Source: Spirosoma utsteinense (GTDB lineage Bacteria; Bacteroidota; Bacteroidia; Cytophagales; Spirosomataceae). Taken from it: DNA of 64,000 bases. A program made the position numbers and the translations under genes. Under the pieces are notes generated by a model. That model had not been told where the DNA came from, ran no database searches, and was given only the letters and a program-made list of their open reading frames with translations. This document shows positions 8,428-16,446 of the stretch, in pieces. Position 1 is the stretch's first letter. Every line of letters begins with the position of its first letter. The stretch spans positions 120,529 to 184,528 of the forward strand of contig NZ_VFIA01000013.1 in assembly GCF_014282275.1 (NCBI RefSeq). Reading direction: 5' to 3'.

Positions 8428-9408
8428 ATGGAATCGCAAGTGGAACTTGATGAACTGGCTTCTGAGCCAATTGCCACCCAATCACCTTACGACGTCACCC
8501 ATGATGTGGCCGGATTGAAAACGCTTTTTGTCAACGTATTCTTAATCGGTGAGCCTGGCGCGGGTAATCCCTGGGTACTGGTTGATGCAGGCCTGCCGGG
8601 TTACGCCGGGCAGATCAAAAAGAAAGCAGAAGCATTATTCGGACCCGGTGCCAAACCCGACGCCATCGTACTGACTCATGGTCATTTTGATCATACGGGA
8701 GCGCTGAAAGCGTTACTCAAAGACTGGGACGTACCGGTTTACGCCCATCCCCTCGAACTTCCTTACCTGACCGGAAAATCGAGCTACCCGCCACCCGATC
8801 CGGCTATTGGTGGCGGATTTATGTCGTATAGCTCGTTTATCTTTCCCATAGGCCCCGACGATTTTGGCGATCGGATAAAAACCCTGCCGACCAATGGTAC
8901 GATTCCTGAACTACCAGGATGGCGGGCTATTCATACACCAGGGCATGCACCGGGACACATATCGCTGTTCCGCGACGCCGACCGGACGCTAATTGCCGGT
9001 GATGCGTTTGTAACGACGAATCAGAATTCGGCCATTTCGGTTGCCACCCAGAAAGAAGAAGTTTTCGGGCCACCCGCCTACTTTACCTGCGACTGGCAGG
9101 CGGCCGAGAAGTCGGTGAAGACGCTTAATAACCTTAATCCCACATCGGTTGGTACGGGTCATGGCGTATCCATTCATGGCCTCGACCTCAGGTTAGGCTT
9201 AACCCGGCTGGCGAACCACTTCAAGGAGTCTATCCCGTCAGAAGGTCGGTACGTGAAACAGGCAGCGGTGACCGACGAAAACGGTATCGTTGATATGCCT
9301 GAACCAACGTCTTATAATGTTGCCCGGGCTATTGGCTGGGGTATGTTGGCGGGGGTATTACTGTACACGCTCTGGCCGAGCAGTAGCCACGACGATGACG
9401 ATGAATAA
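8428..9408 (+). CDS. MBL-fold metallo-hydrolase
   Basis: A 326-residue metallo-beta-lactamase-fold hydrolase. Metal ligands are visible as THGHFDHTG (HxHxDH), HTPGHAPGH, AGDAF and GTGHG, a complete glyoxalase II-like set. The C-terminus has a hydrophobic segment (IGWGMLAGVLLYTLW) and an acidic tail HDDDDE, so it may be membrane-attached. ATG 8428 is preferred over the in-frame TTG at 8401 because it gives a normal start and nothing is conserved in the nine extra residues. The substrate is unknown. A terminator hairpin with a T tract follows. Confidence 0.88.
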   Translation: MESQVELDELASEPIATQSPYDVTHDVAGLKTLFVNVFLIGEPGAGNPWVLVDAGLPGYAGQIKKKAEALFGPGAKPDAIVLTHGHFDHTGALKALLKDWDVPVYAHPLELPYLTGKSSYPPPDPAIGGGFMSYSSFIFPIGPDDFGDRIKTLPTNGTIPELPGWRAIHTPGHAPGHISLFRDADRTLIAGDAFVTTNQNSAISVATQKEEVFGPPAYFTCDWQAAEKSVKTLNNLNPTSVGTGHGVSIHGLDLRLGLTRLANHFKESIPSEGRYVKQAAVTDENGIVDMPEPTSYNVARAIGWGMLAGVLLYTLWPSSSHDDDDE

Positions 9409-9434
9409 ATTGCCAAACCTGCTGTAACTGGTGT

Positions 9435-9467
9435 AAACGGTCGTTGCTTCGGGAACGGCCGTTTTTT
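9435..9467 (+). terminator. rho-independent terminator
   Basis: An 11-bp stem AAACGGTCGTT / AACGGCCGTTT (one G-T pair), 8-base loop, followed by a six-T run. It sits 26 bases after the MBL hydrolase stop. Confidence 0.85.
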
Positions 9468-9521
9468 ATTGTATTCCACCGAGAGAACCGTCCTGATCTA
9501 GGCCATTCGCGGCTTCGTTTG

Positions 9522-9529
9522 TATGTTTG
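9522..9529 (+). promoter_or_regulatory. Bacteroidota -7 promoter box
   Basis: TATGTTTG matches TAnnTTTG. It overlaps the first ATG of the downstream frame (9523), which supports translation starting at 9550 instead. Confidence 0.55.
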
Positions 9530-9549
9530 CGAAAAAATGTACCGTGGCC

Positions 9550-10188
9550 ATGGCCCAGAAAAAACCTAAATTTTATGTCGTCTGGAAAGGGCGAGCCACT
9601 GGCGTGTTCGATTCGTGGGACGATTGTCAGCGGCAAACGGCGGGTTTTGATGGTGCCCTGTTCAAATCATTCGATAGTAAAGCCTCAGCGCTGAAAGCCT
9701 TCAAAGACAAGCCCCACGCTCATATTGGTCAGGGCACCAAACCGGTTGCCAGACAGGGTAAGCTGGCGGGTCTGGTGGGCGACCCCATTCAGGACAGTCT
9801 GGTTGTCGATGCGGCCTGGAATACCGCTTCCGGCGACATGGAATACCAGGGTATTTACCTGGCTACCAAACAAAAGCTGTTCCTGAAAGGGCCTTATGCC
9901 GACGGCACCAACAATATCGGCGAGTTTCTGGCCATCGTTCATGCGCTGGCTTTGTTGCACCAGAAAGAAAGCACCATTCCCGTTTATTCCGACTCCCGCA
10001 CGGCCATTAGCTGGGTGAAGAAAAAACGGGCAAACACCAAGCTCGAAGAGACCGCCCGCAACGCCGAACTGTTCGCGCTGCTGGACCGGGCCGAAAACTG
10101 GCTTCAGACCCACACCTTCACCAACCCGGTACTGAAATGGGAAACCACCGTGTGGGGTGAGAACCCAGCCGATTTCGGTAGAAAGTAA
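9550..10188 (+). CDS. ribonuclease H with N-terminal viroplasmin domain
   Basis: A 212-residue RNase H1-type protein. Residues 1-50 (KFYVVWKGRATGVFDSWDDC) form the caulimovirus viroplasmin/RNase H N-terminal domain that binds RNA-DNA hybrids. The RNase H fold follows, with the acidic catalytic set visible as VVDAAWN, NIGEFLAI, YSDSRTA and the late PADFGRK Asp. It should degrade the RNA strand of hybrids in the cytoplasm. Start 9550 is chosen because a promoter box covers the upstream ATG. The stop codon overlaps the ATG of the next gene by one base (TAATG), so the two are translationally coupled. Confidence 0.88.
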   Translation: MAQKKPKFYVVWKGRATGVFDSWDDCQRQTAGFDGALFKSFDSKASALKAFKDKPHAHIGQGTKPVARQGKLAGLVGDPIQDSLVVDAAWNTASGDMEYQGIYLATKQKLFLKGPYADGTNNIGEFLAIVHALALLHQKESTIPVYSDSRTAISWVKKKRANTKLEETARNAELFALLDRAENWLQTHTFTNPVLKWETTVWGENPADFGRK

Positions 10189-11015
10189 TGTTTAGCTTCA
10201 AGCAATTCACCATCCGGCAGGAACGAACAGCGATGAAAGTCTGCACCGATGCCTGCGTGCTTGGTGCATTTGCCGACGTAGCCGCGAGTACCGTCGCGGC
10301 TACGCGCATCCTCGACATTGGAACGGGGACGGGGTTGCTGGCGCTTATGGCCGCGCAACGAAACCCCCGGGCAACGGTCGACGCGGTGGAGATGGACGAA
10401 GCCGCCTTCGGTCAGGCAACCGAAAATGTAGCGGCCAGTCCGTTTGCCAACCGGGTGCGGGTATGGAGGGGGCGGGTGCAGGCGTTTGTGCCGTGGTTTC
10501 CCTCACCCCCGGCCCCTCTCCCTAAGGGAGAGGGGAGCAAACCTCCGGAGGCATTCCATCCGGCAGGTCCCCCCTCTCCCATAGGGAGAGGGGCCGGGGG
10601 TGAGGGAAACCACGGCACCTACCACCGCATCCTTACCAATCCCCCCTTCTACACCAACCACCTGCGTTCCCCGGACTCGGCTGTTAACCGGGCACTGCAC
10701 ACCGACGATCTGCCTTTCCCGGAACTGATTGGCGCGGTGCATCGATTGCTACGTCCAGACGGACAATGGTGGGTTTTGCTGCCGCCTTATGAAACGGGTC
10801 TGCTAACAGACCTGGCGGGCCGATCGGGGCTTTTCCCCTTCCGGCAACTCCACCTGCGCCACAACGATCGAAAACCCGTTTTCCGGACAATAACGGGGCT
10901 GAGTTATACACCGCAACCCGTCGCCACCGACACGCTGGCTATCTACGAGTCAGGCAGCAACACCTACACCGCAGGATTCCGGGCGTTGCTACGCGATTTT
11001 TACCTGATATTCTAA
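10188..11015 (+). CDS. trmN6: TrmN6-like tRNA1(Val) A37 N6-methyltransferase with repeat insertion
   Basis: A 275-residue SAM-dependent methyltransferase of the YfiC/TrmN6 type, expected to make m6A37 in tRNA1(Val). Visible motifs are the N-terminal FTIRQERTAMKVCTDACVLG signature, SAM-binding DIGTGTG at residues 43-49, the acidic loop VEMDEA and the catalytic NPPFY at 151-155. Residues about 101-144, between RVWRGRVQAF and TYHRILTNPPF, are Pro/Gly-rich and encoded entirely by a palindromic repeat (10488-10618). Without them the length would match the usual 235-245. The frame stays open throughout. The insert may leave activity intact as a surface loop, or may disturb folding. Confidence 0.85.
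   Translation: MFSFKQFTIRQERTAMKVCTDACVLGAFADVAASTVAATRILDIGTGTGLLALMAAQRNPRATVDAVEMDEAAFGQATENVAASPFANRVRVWRGRVQAFVPWFPSPPAPLPKGEGSKPPEAFHPAGPPSPIGRGAGGEGNHGTYHRILTNPPFYTNHLRSPDSAVNRALHTDDLPFPELIGAVHRLLRPDGQWWVLLPPYETGLLTDLAGRSGLFPFRQLHLRHNDRKPVFRTITGLSYTPQPVATDTLAIYESGSNTYTAGFRALLRDFYLIF
10488..10618. repeat. double palindromic (REP/MITE-like) element inside trmN6
   Basis: Outer arms of 36 bp are perfectly inverted: 10488-10523 and 10583-10618. Each arm ends in its own small palindrome, CCCTCTCCC/GGGAGAGGG, at 10513-10535 and 10571-10593. A 35-base centre separates these. The 131-bp element is very GC-rich and in frame with trmN6. Peptides such as SPPAPLPKGEG, encoded here, are known from memory as junk translations of a widespread CCTCTCCC palindromic repeat. 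Confidence 0.85.
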
Positions 11016-11101
11016 ATCTATTTCGACCTTTGCCCGTGAATTGGCCAAAGGCATTTTATGTTATCCACGTATAGCCCGTGTCATCCATCGTAAATCTATA
11101 A

Positions 11102-12094
11102 ATGATCGAGTCGCTTCAACTGACCATTCTCATCCCGCTCTATAACGAAGATGAGTCGCTGCCCGAACTGCACGACTGGATCGTTCGGGTCATGATCGAG
11201 AATAACTATACTTACGAAATCCTGTTTGTCGACGATGGCAGCACCGATAACTCATGGGCCATCATCGAGCAGCTGTCGGGTATCAATCCGCAGGTGCGGG
11301 GCATCCGCTTCAACCGAAATTACGGTAAAACGGCGGGACTTCAGACGGGCTTTCAGGCGTCCCGGGGACAGGTCGTTATTACAATGGACGCCGACTTGCA
11401 GGACAGCCCCGACGAGATACCCGAGTTGTACCGGATGATCGTCGAAGACAAATATGATCTGGTCTCGGGCTGGAAGCAGAAACGCTACGACCCCCTTACC
11501 AAAACCCTGCCGACCAAGCTGTTCAATGCCGTGTCGCGCTGGATATCGGGTGTTCAGCTCCACGACTTCAATTGCGGGCTGAAAGCGTACCGGCAGCGCG
11601 TGGTCAAAACCATTGCTCCGACCCTTTACGGCGATATGCACCGGAACTTGCCGATTGTGGCTAACTGGAATGGGTTTGGCCGGATTGGCGAAAAAGTAGT
11701 TCAACACCGCGCCCGCAAATACGGCACCACAAAATTCGGTCTGGAGCGGTTTGTAAACGGTTTCCTGGATGTGCTTGTCATTGCGTTCGTCCATCGGTTC
11801 AGTAAACGGCCCATGCACTTTTTTGGCACCTTTGGCACCCTGTCGTTTTTTGTCGGTACGGTGCTGGCGGTATGGCTGATTGCCGAAAAGCTGATCCATA
11901 TTGCACAGGGCGTCAAATACCGTGATGCCACCGATAACCCGCTCTTTTACGTTGGCCTGGTAGCGATCATTTTAGGGGTTCAATTGTTTCTGGCCGGCTT
12001 TCTGGGCGAAATGCTCGTTCGGCAAAGCCTGAGTAAAACAACCGATTCGTTTGTTGCTGAACGTGTGGGCTTTACAGGTTCTCTATCCGTTTAA
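11102..12094 (+). CDS. family 2 glycosyltransferase, polyprenyl-phosphate type
   Basis: A 330-residue inverting GT2 enzyme of the DPM1/ArnC/GtrB type, which moves a sugar from a nucleotide donor to polyprenyl phosphate at the inner face of the membrane. The GT-A domain fills residues 1-225 with VDDGSTDNS near 41-49 and DADLQDSP (DxD) near 97-104. Two C-terminal hydrophobic helices follow, near residues 235-262 and 280-305, typical of this subgroup. Donor sugar and pathway are not evident from neighbours. The stop codon overlaps the left arm of a terminator hairpin. Confidence 0.88.
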   Translation: MIESLQLTILIPLYNEDESLPELHDWIVRVMIENNYTYEILFVDDGSTDNSWAIIEQLSGINPQVRGIRFNRNYGKTAGLQTGFQASRGQVVITMDADLQDSPDEIPELYRMIVEDKYDLVSGWKQKRYDPLTKTLPTKLFNAVSRWISGVQLHDFNCGLKAYRQRVVKTIAPTLYGDMHRNLPIVANWNGFGRIGEKVVQHRARKYGTTKFGLERFVNGFLDVLVIAFVHRFSKRPMHFFGTFGTLSFFVGTVLAVWLIAEKLIHIAQGVKYRDATDNPLFYVGLVAIILGVQLFLAGFLGEMLVRQSLSKTTDSFVAERVGFTGSLSV

Positions 12095-12126
12095 GCGGAA
12101 AAACAAACCCGTTTGTTTTTCCGCTT
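12093..12126 (+). terminator. 16-bp hairpin terminator
   Basis: AAGCGGAAAAACAAAC (12093-12108) pairs perfectly with 12111-12126 around a CC loop; the right arm contains a five-T run. It overlaps the GT2 stop codon. Confidence 0.8.
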
Positions 12127-12128
12127 CG

Positions 12129-12136
12129 TATCTTTG
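12129..12136 (+). promoter_or_regulatory. Bacteroidota -7 promoter box of ppa
   Basis: TATCTTTG matches TAnnTTTG. The expected transcription start is a few bases downstream, at about 12140-12143, which coincides with the start of the hairpin at 12141. No well-spaced -33 TTG is obvious. Confidence 0.5.
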
Positions 12137-12140
12137 TATG

Positions 12141-12210
12141 CATTCCGCGCTATACTGCCTATGGAATACCAGGTTTAACCGGGTATCTGAGGGCTGTATA
12201 GCGCGGAATG
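12141..12210 (+). promoter_or_regulatory. 70-nt nested hairpin in predicted ppa leader
   Basis: Outer arms of 19 bp (12141-12159 and 12192-12210) pair with a single mismatch; CATTCCGCGCTATA is fully complementary. An inner stem ATACC-A-GG / CC-G-GGTAT (12166-12186) closes a small loop. It would form the very 5' end of the ppa mRNA if the -7 box just upstream is used. It lacks a T tract, so it is not a normal terminator. Confidence 0.5.
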
Positions 12211-12264
12211 TTTATTTTCATCACTCAACGGACTCCATTTATTCCAGTTTTTTCTTTAAATAGT

Positions 12265-12912
12265 ATGCAAGCTTTTTCTGAAACGGCTCATCCAGACCAC
12301 ATGGCAAAAACACCTTCCAAAGCACACCCCTGGCACGGTATCTCACCAGGCGAAGGCGCTCCAAACATCATTACGGCCTTTATTGAGATCGTCCCGACGG
12401 ATACCGTTAAATACGAAATCGACAAAGAATCCGGCTATCTCAAGATCGACCGGCCGCAACAGTACTCCAACATTATTCCAGCCCTGTACGGCTTTGTACC
12501 CCGTACGTTTTGTGGAGATGGTATTGCTAAACTGGCCTCGGAACGTTCGGGACGGTTTATCGAGATGGGCGACGGTGACCCACTCGACATCTGCGTACTG
12601 ACCGAGCGCGAAATCACCCACGGCGATATTCTCCTACAGGCTATCCCCATTGGTGGCTTCCGGCTCATCGATAAAGGTGAAGCTGACGATAAAATCATCG
12701 CCGTGCTTAAAGGCGATTCGATGTACGGTCATTTCAATGAACTGGCCGACCTGCCCGAAGCAGTAGTGAAGCGTCTTCGCCACTACTTCCTGACTTATAA
12801 AACGTTGCCCGATGAGCCAGCCGTAATGGAACTGGCTAACATCTATGGCCGTGAGGAAGCGCTTGAAGTAATCCGGACATCGATGAAGGACTACATGGAA
12901 ATGCCTGCATAA
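12265..12912 (+). CDS. ppa: inorganic pyrophosphatase, family I
   Basis: A 215-residue soluble pyrophosphatase, hydrolysing PPi to two phosphates and so pulling biosynthetic reactions forward. The signature GDPLDICVL carries the metal-binding aspartates; KYEIDKESGYLKIDR, YGFVPRTFCG and GEADDKIIAVL are other conserved family blocks. There is a short extra loop (AKLASERSGRFIEM) before the signature. ATG 12265 (MQAFSETAHP) and ATG 12301 (MAKTPSKAHPWHG) are both possible; the farther frame from 12208 would overlap the leader hairpin. A long polypurine inverted repeat follows the stop. Confidence 0.9.
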   Translation: MQAFSETAHPDHMAKTPSKAHPWHGISPGEGAPNIITAFIEIVPTDTVKYEIDKESGYLKIDRPQQYSNIIPALYGFVPRTFCGDGIAKLASERSGRFIEMGDGDPLDICVLTEREITHGDILLQAIPIGGFRLIDKGEADDKIIAVLKGDSMYGHFNELADLPEAVVKRLRHYFLTYKTLPDEPAVMELANIYGREEALEVIRTSMKDYMEMPA

Positions 12913-12926
12913 GCCAGCAGAAAAAC

Positions 12927-12993
12927 GGCGGAGGGGGAAACGAAGGGAACAGGAGCCACAACGCTTTCTTTCCTCTTCGTTTCCCCCTCCGCC
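12927..12993 (+). terminator. polypurine inverted repeat terminator
   Basis: GGCGGAGGGGGAAACGAAG (12927-12945) pairs perfectly with 12975-12993 and extends two pairs inward with one G-T. The left arm is almost all purine. It resembles the repeats at 26510-26620 and 53282-53352. Confidence 0.7.
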
Positions 12994-13061
12994 ATTTTCA
13001 ACCATTTATCCCGCCAATTACGCACTCAACATTTTTCCGCCGGGATGGCTCAAATGGGCTG

Positions 13062-13069
13062 TACTTTTG
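13062..13069 (+). promoter_or_regulatory. Bacteroidota -7 promoter box of sppA
   Basis: TACTTTTG matches TAnnTTTG, 39 bases upstream of the chosen sppA ATG at 13109. Confidence 0.5.
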
Positions 13070-13108
13070 TTAACTACCCGTACAATCACATTACCTATAT
13101 CGTGTTAC

Positions 13109-14875
13109 ATGCGACAGTTTCTTAAATACGTTCTGGCTACAATCGTTGGCATACTGATCATCTCCTTTGTTAGCTTTCTGCTGTTGATCGGACTCAGTGC
13201 CGCCCTGACTTCATCATCCGACAAACCAACCGCCGTAAAGGACAAGTCTGTCCTGAAGCTGAACCTGGACGATCCTATTCAGGAACGCAGCACCGACAAT
13301 CCCTTTGAAGGGTTCGGATCGTTTGGCGGCAACAGCAGCGCTATGGGTCTGGTTGAGCTTAAACAAGCGCTCAAGGATGCCAAAGACGACGATAACATAG
13401 AAGGGGTTTACCTTCAATCCGAAAATCCAGCCGCAGGCTGGGCCTCGCTCGAAGAGATAAGAAACGCCCTGATCGACTTCAAAGGGTCCAAAAAATTTGT
13501 TTACGCCTATGCCGAGACGATGAGCGAAAAAGGCTATTACCTCGCATCGGTGGCCGACAAAATTTACCTTAACCCGGCTGGTGATCTGGAGTGGAATGGC
13601 CTGAATGCTGAATTGACTTTCTTTAAAGGCACGCTTGAAAAGCTGGGCGTCAAACCCGAAATCTTTAAAGTTGGCGATTTCAAAAGCGCCGTGGAGCCAT
13701 TCATCCGCGATAATATGAGCGATCCCAACCGTTTGCAGGTGACTTCGTTTCTCAACTCGATCAACGACCACATGCTGGTGAAAGTGGCCCAAAGCCGCGG
13801 CCTTCGCGTCGACTCGCTCAAATCTTACGCCGACAATCTTGCCATTCAAAAGCCCGCCGATGCCCTGCGTACCAAACTGGTTACGAACGTTGGCTATCAG
13901 GATGAACTCGAAAGCCTGATCCGGAAACAGTTGAGTATCGATGCCAAGAAAAAGATCAACTACGTATCGCTCAACAAATACAAGGGGGACGATAAAGACA
14001 GTGAGTCGGGGAGCTCGTCAAACCGGATTGCCGTTATCATTGCCTCAGGAGACATCAACTCAGGAAAAGGCGATGCTAACAGCATTGGTTCAGAAACCAT
14101 TGTAGAGGAGATTCGTAAAGCCCGGCTGGACGACAAGGTAAAGGCGATCGTACTGCGCGTTAATTCGGGTGGTGGCAGTGCTCTGGCGTCGGACGTCATG
14201 TTCCGCGAGGTTGAACTGGCCAAGAAGGTTAAACCGGTTATTGGCTCCATGTCTGACTACGCTGCTTCGGGAGGATATTATATGCTTATGGGCTGCAATA
14301 AGATCGTAGCCCAGCCCAACACCATTACAGGATCGATTGGCGTGTTTTCCCTGCTGTTCAATACGGAGAATTTCTTTAAAGACAAGCTGGGCGTCACGTA
14401 CGACCGGGTGAAAACCAACACCAATTCCGACTATCCTGCCGTAACGCACGAGATGACGCCGTTTCAGAAGCAGGCGTTGCAGCGCCGGACCGAGCAGATT
14501 TACGCTGAGTTCACCGGCAAGGCGGCTGCCGGTCGTAAACTACCAATCGATAGCCTGCGGGCCATTGCCGGCGGTCGCGTCTGGACCGGAACCCAGGGCA
14601 AAGCCATTGGCCTTGTCGATCAACTGGGCGGCCTGGACGATGCCATCAAGCTGGCAGCCCAGTCAGCGAAATTGAAAACAGGCGATTACAAGTTAAAATA
14701 CCAGCCCCGGAAGAAGGAGTTTTTTGAGCAACTGATGAGTTCGTTCAATGATAACGAAGAGTCGAAGATCCAGGCACAGCTTGGCGAACTGGCTCCTTAC
14801 GTTACGTACCTCAAAAAACTGAAAACCCTGAACGGGGTTCAGGCCCGGTTACCCTTCGAGATGGAAATTCGATAA
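13109..14875 (+). CDS. sppA: signal peptide peptidase SppA, 67-kDa type
   Basis: A 588-residue S49 serine protease that digests cleaved signal peptides in the inner membrane. One N-terminal membrane helix (LATIVGILIISFVSFLLLIG) anchors it. Two tandem S49 domains follow. The general-base Lys is in VGDFKSAVEPF of the first domain and the nucleophile Ser in SDYAASGGYYM of the second, the normal split active site. The length fits the long E. coli-type enzyme. ATG 13109 gives MRQFLKYVLA and lies downstream of the promoter box; the upstream frame from 13067 would overlap that box. Confidence 0.93.
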   Translation: MRQFLKYVLATIVGILIISFVSFLLLIGLSAALTSSSDKPTAVKDKSVLKLNLDDPIQERSTDNPFEGFGSFGGNSSAMGLVELKQALKDAKDDDNIEGVYLQSENPAAGWASLEEIRNALIDFKGSKKFVYAYAETMSEKGYYLASVADKIYLNPAGDLEWNGLNAELTFFKGTLEKLGVKPEIFKVGDFKSAVEPFIRDNMSDPNRLQVTSFLNSINDHMLVKVAQSRGLRVDSLKSYADNLAIQKPADALRTKLVTNVGYQDELESLIRKQLSIDAKKKINYVSLNKYKGDDKDSESGSSSNRIAVIIASGDINSGKGDANSIGSETIVEEIRKARLDDKVKAIVLRVNSGGGSALASDVMFREVELAKKVKPVIGSMSDYAASGGYYMLMGCNKIVAQPNTITGSIGVFSLLFNTENFFKDKLGVTYDRVKTNTNSDYPAVTHEMTPFQKQALQRRTEQIYAEFTGKAAAGRKLPIDSLRAIAGGRVWTGTQGKAIGLVDQLGGLDDAIKLAAQSAKLKTGDYKLKYQPRKKEFFEQLMSSFNDNEESKIQAQLGELAPYVTYLKKLKTLNGVQARLPFEMEIR

Positions 14876-14898
14876 TACGTTAGGTTTGCAGTAGTTCG

Positions 14899-14937
14899 GA
14901 CCGATACGGGTTATAAAACCCGTATCGGTCTTTTTTT
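14899..14937 (+). terminator. rho-independent terminator
   Basis: A 14-bp perfect stem GACCGATACGGGTT (14899-14912 with 14917-14930), four-base loop and seven T. It follows the sppA stop. Confidence 0.92.
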
Positions 14938-15057
14938 GTAGCGTCAGCGAATTAGATCAACTGTAAATCAACCTGAGCGCCCACCGAAAGTAGTGATCGG
15001 TGCTGATCCGTAAAATCTGCATTCTCCTCTTTCGGAACCCGCCCGGCCGTTTTTTTG

Positions 15058-15065
15058 TAATTTTG
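15058..15065 (+). promoter_or_regulatory. Bacteroidota -7 promoter box of mtaB
   Basis: TAATTTTG matches TAnnTTTG. It lies downstream of the first possible start (15000), supporting the GTG start at 15084. Confidence 0.5.
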
Positions 15066-15083
15066 GCAGATAGATCGATCACC

Positions 15084-16427
15084 GTGAAAAAAGTTGCCTT
15101 TTATACGCTCGGCTGCAAACTGAATTTCTCCGAAACCTCGACCCTGGCCCGTTTGCTGGAGGAGCAGGGCCATGAACGGGTGGAGTTCAACCAGCAACCC
15201 GACGTTTTTATCATTAATACCTGCTCGGTTACCGACAATGCCGACAAAAAATGCCGGAAGATCGTTCGTGAAGCGCAGAAGATAAATCCCGATGGCTTCG
15301 TGGCTATTCTGGGTTGTTATGCCCAGTTGAAACCGAAAGAGATTTCGGAGATTCCGGGGGTAGATGTCGTCCTAGGGGCAGCGGAGAAGTTCCGCCTTCA
15401 TGAGTTGATTGGTACGTTTCAGAAAACGGCTGTCGGACAGCCAGCCATTGTCTACAATTCACCTATCAGCGAGGCCATAGCGTATCACGCGTCCTATTCG
15501 CTCAACGACCGGACGCGCACCTTCCTGAAAGTACAGGATGGTTGCGATTACCCCTGCGCCTACTGCACGATTCCGCTTGCCCGTGGCAAGAGCCGGTCCG
15601 ACACGGTATCGAACGTGGTGCAGGCCGCCCGCGACATTGCGGGTCGGTCGGTCAAGGAAATTGTGCTGACGGGCGTTAACATCGGCGATTTTGGTCTGAA
15701 CAGCGCCATCGGTTCCGACGGGCAGCGTACCGAAACGTTTTTCGATCTGGTTCGGGCACTGGACGACGTAGAGGGCATCGAACGGTTCCGTATCTCGAGT
15801 ATAGAGCCCAACCTGCTGACCGATGAGATCATTGCCTTTGTAGCCGGGTCGAAGCGATTTGTGCCTCACTTTCACGTGCCACTTCAGTCGGGGTCCAACA
15901 ACGTGCTTGGCCTGATGCGCCGTCGCTACAAGCGCGAACTATATGCTGAGCGGGTTGCCAAAATAAAGGAACTCATGCCCCATGCCTGCATTGGAGTCGA
16001 CGTAATTGTAGGTCACCCCGGCGAAACCGACGACGCGTTTCTGGAAACGTATGCCTTTCTGAACGAACTGCCTATCTCCTACCTGCACGTATTTACGTAT
16101 TCAGAACGGCCCAACACCACGGCCATCAGCATCAAACCTACCGTTCCGGGCCACGTCCGGGCCGAACGGTCGAAGATGCTTCATATACTGTCTGATAAGA
16201 AACGCCGTGCGTTTTACGACTCACAGATCGGGCGGGACGCTACGGTGTTGTTCGAAGAAGACATTACCGATGGACTGATGCAGGGGTTTACGGAAAACTA
16301 CGTTCGGGTGGTAGCCAAATACGACCCACTTCTTATCAATGAAATGATGCCGGTGCAGCTAACCGCCGTGAATGCCGATGGGCTGGTGGAAGTGAGCGAG
16401 CTGGAAGCGATCATGGAAAAACACTGA
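15084..16427 (+). CDS. mtaB: tRNA t6A37 methylthiotransferase MtaB
   Basis: A 447-residue radical-SAM methylthiotransferase that converts t6A37 to ms2t6A in tRNAs reading ANN codons. The N-terminal UPF0004 domain has cysteines in LGCKLN, NTCSVT and LGCYAQ for the auxiliary cluster. The radical SAM CxxxCxxC motif is CDYPCAYC. A TRAM-like tail follows at the C-terminus. GTG 15084 gives MKKVAFYTLGCKLN, the standard MtaB beginning, and a promoter box sits between it and the upstream start. It converges on the uvrA-like gene with only 19 bases between and no inverted repeat there. Confidence 0.92.
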   Translation: MKKVAFYTLGCKLNFSETSTLARLLEEQGHERVEFNQQPDVFIINTCSVTDNADKKCRKIVREAQKINPDGFVAILGCYAQLKPKEISEIPGVDVVLGAAEKFRLHELIGTFQKTAVGQPAIVYNSPISEAIAYHASYSLNDRTRTFLKVQDGCDYPCAYCTIPLARGKSRSDTVSNVVQAARDIAGRSVKEIVLTGVNIGDFGLNSAIGSDGQRTETFFDLVRALDDVEGIERFRISSIEPNLLTDEIIAFVAGSKRFVPHFHVPLQSGSNNVLGLMRRRYKRELYAERVAKIKELMPHACIGVDVIVGHPGETDDAFLETYAFLNELPISYLHVFTYSERPNTTAISIKPTVPGHVRAERSKMLHILSDKKRRAFYDSQIGRDATVLFEEDITDGLMQGFTENYVRVVAKYDPLLINEMMPVQLTAVNADGLVEVSELEAIMEKH

Positions 16428-16446
16428 GCCAAACCGTCCCGTATAG

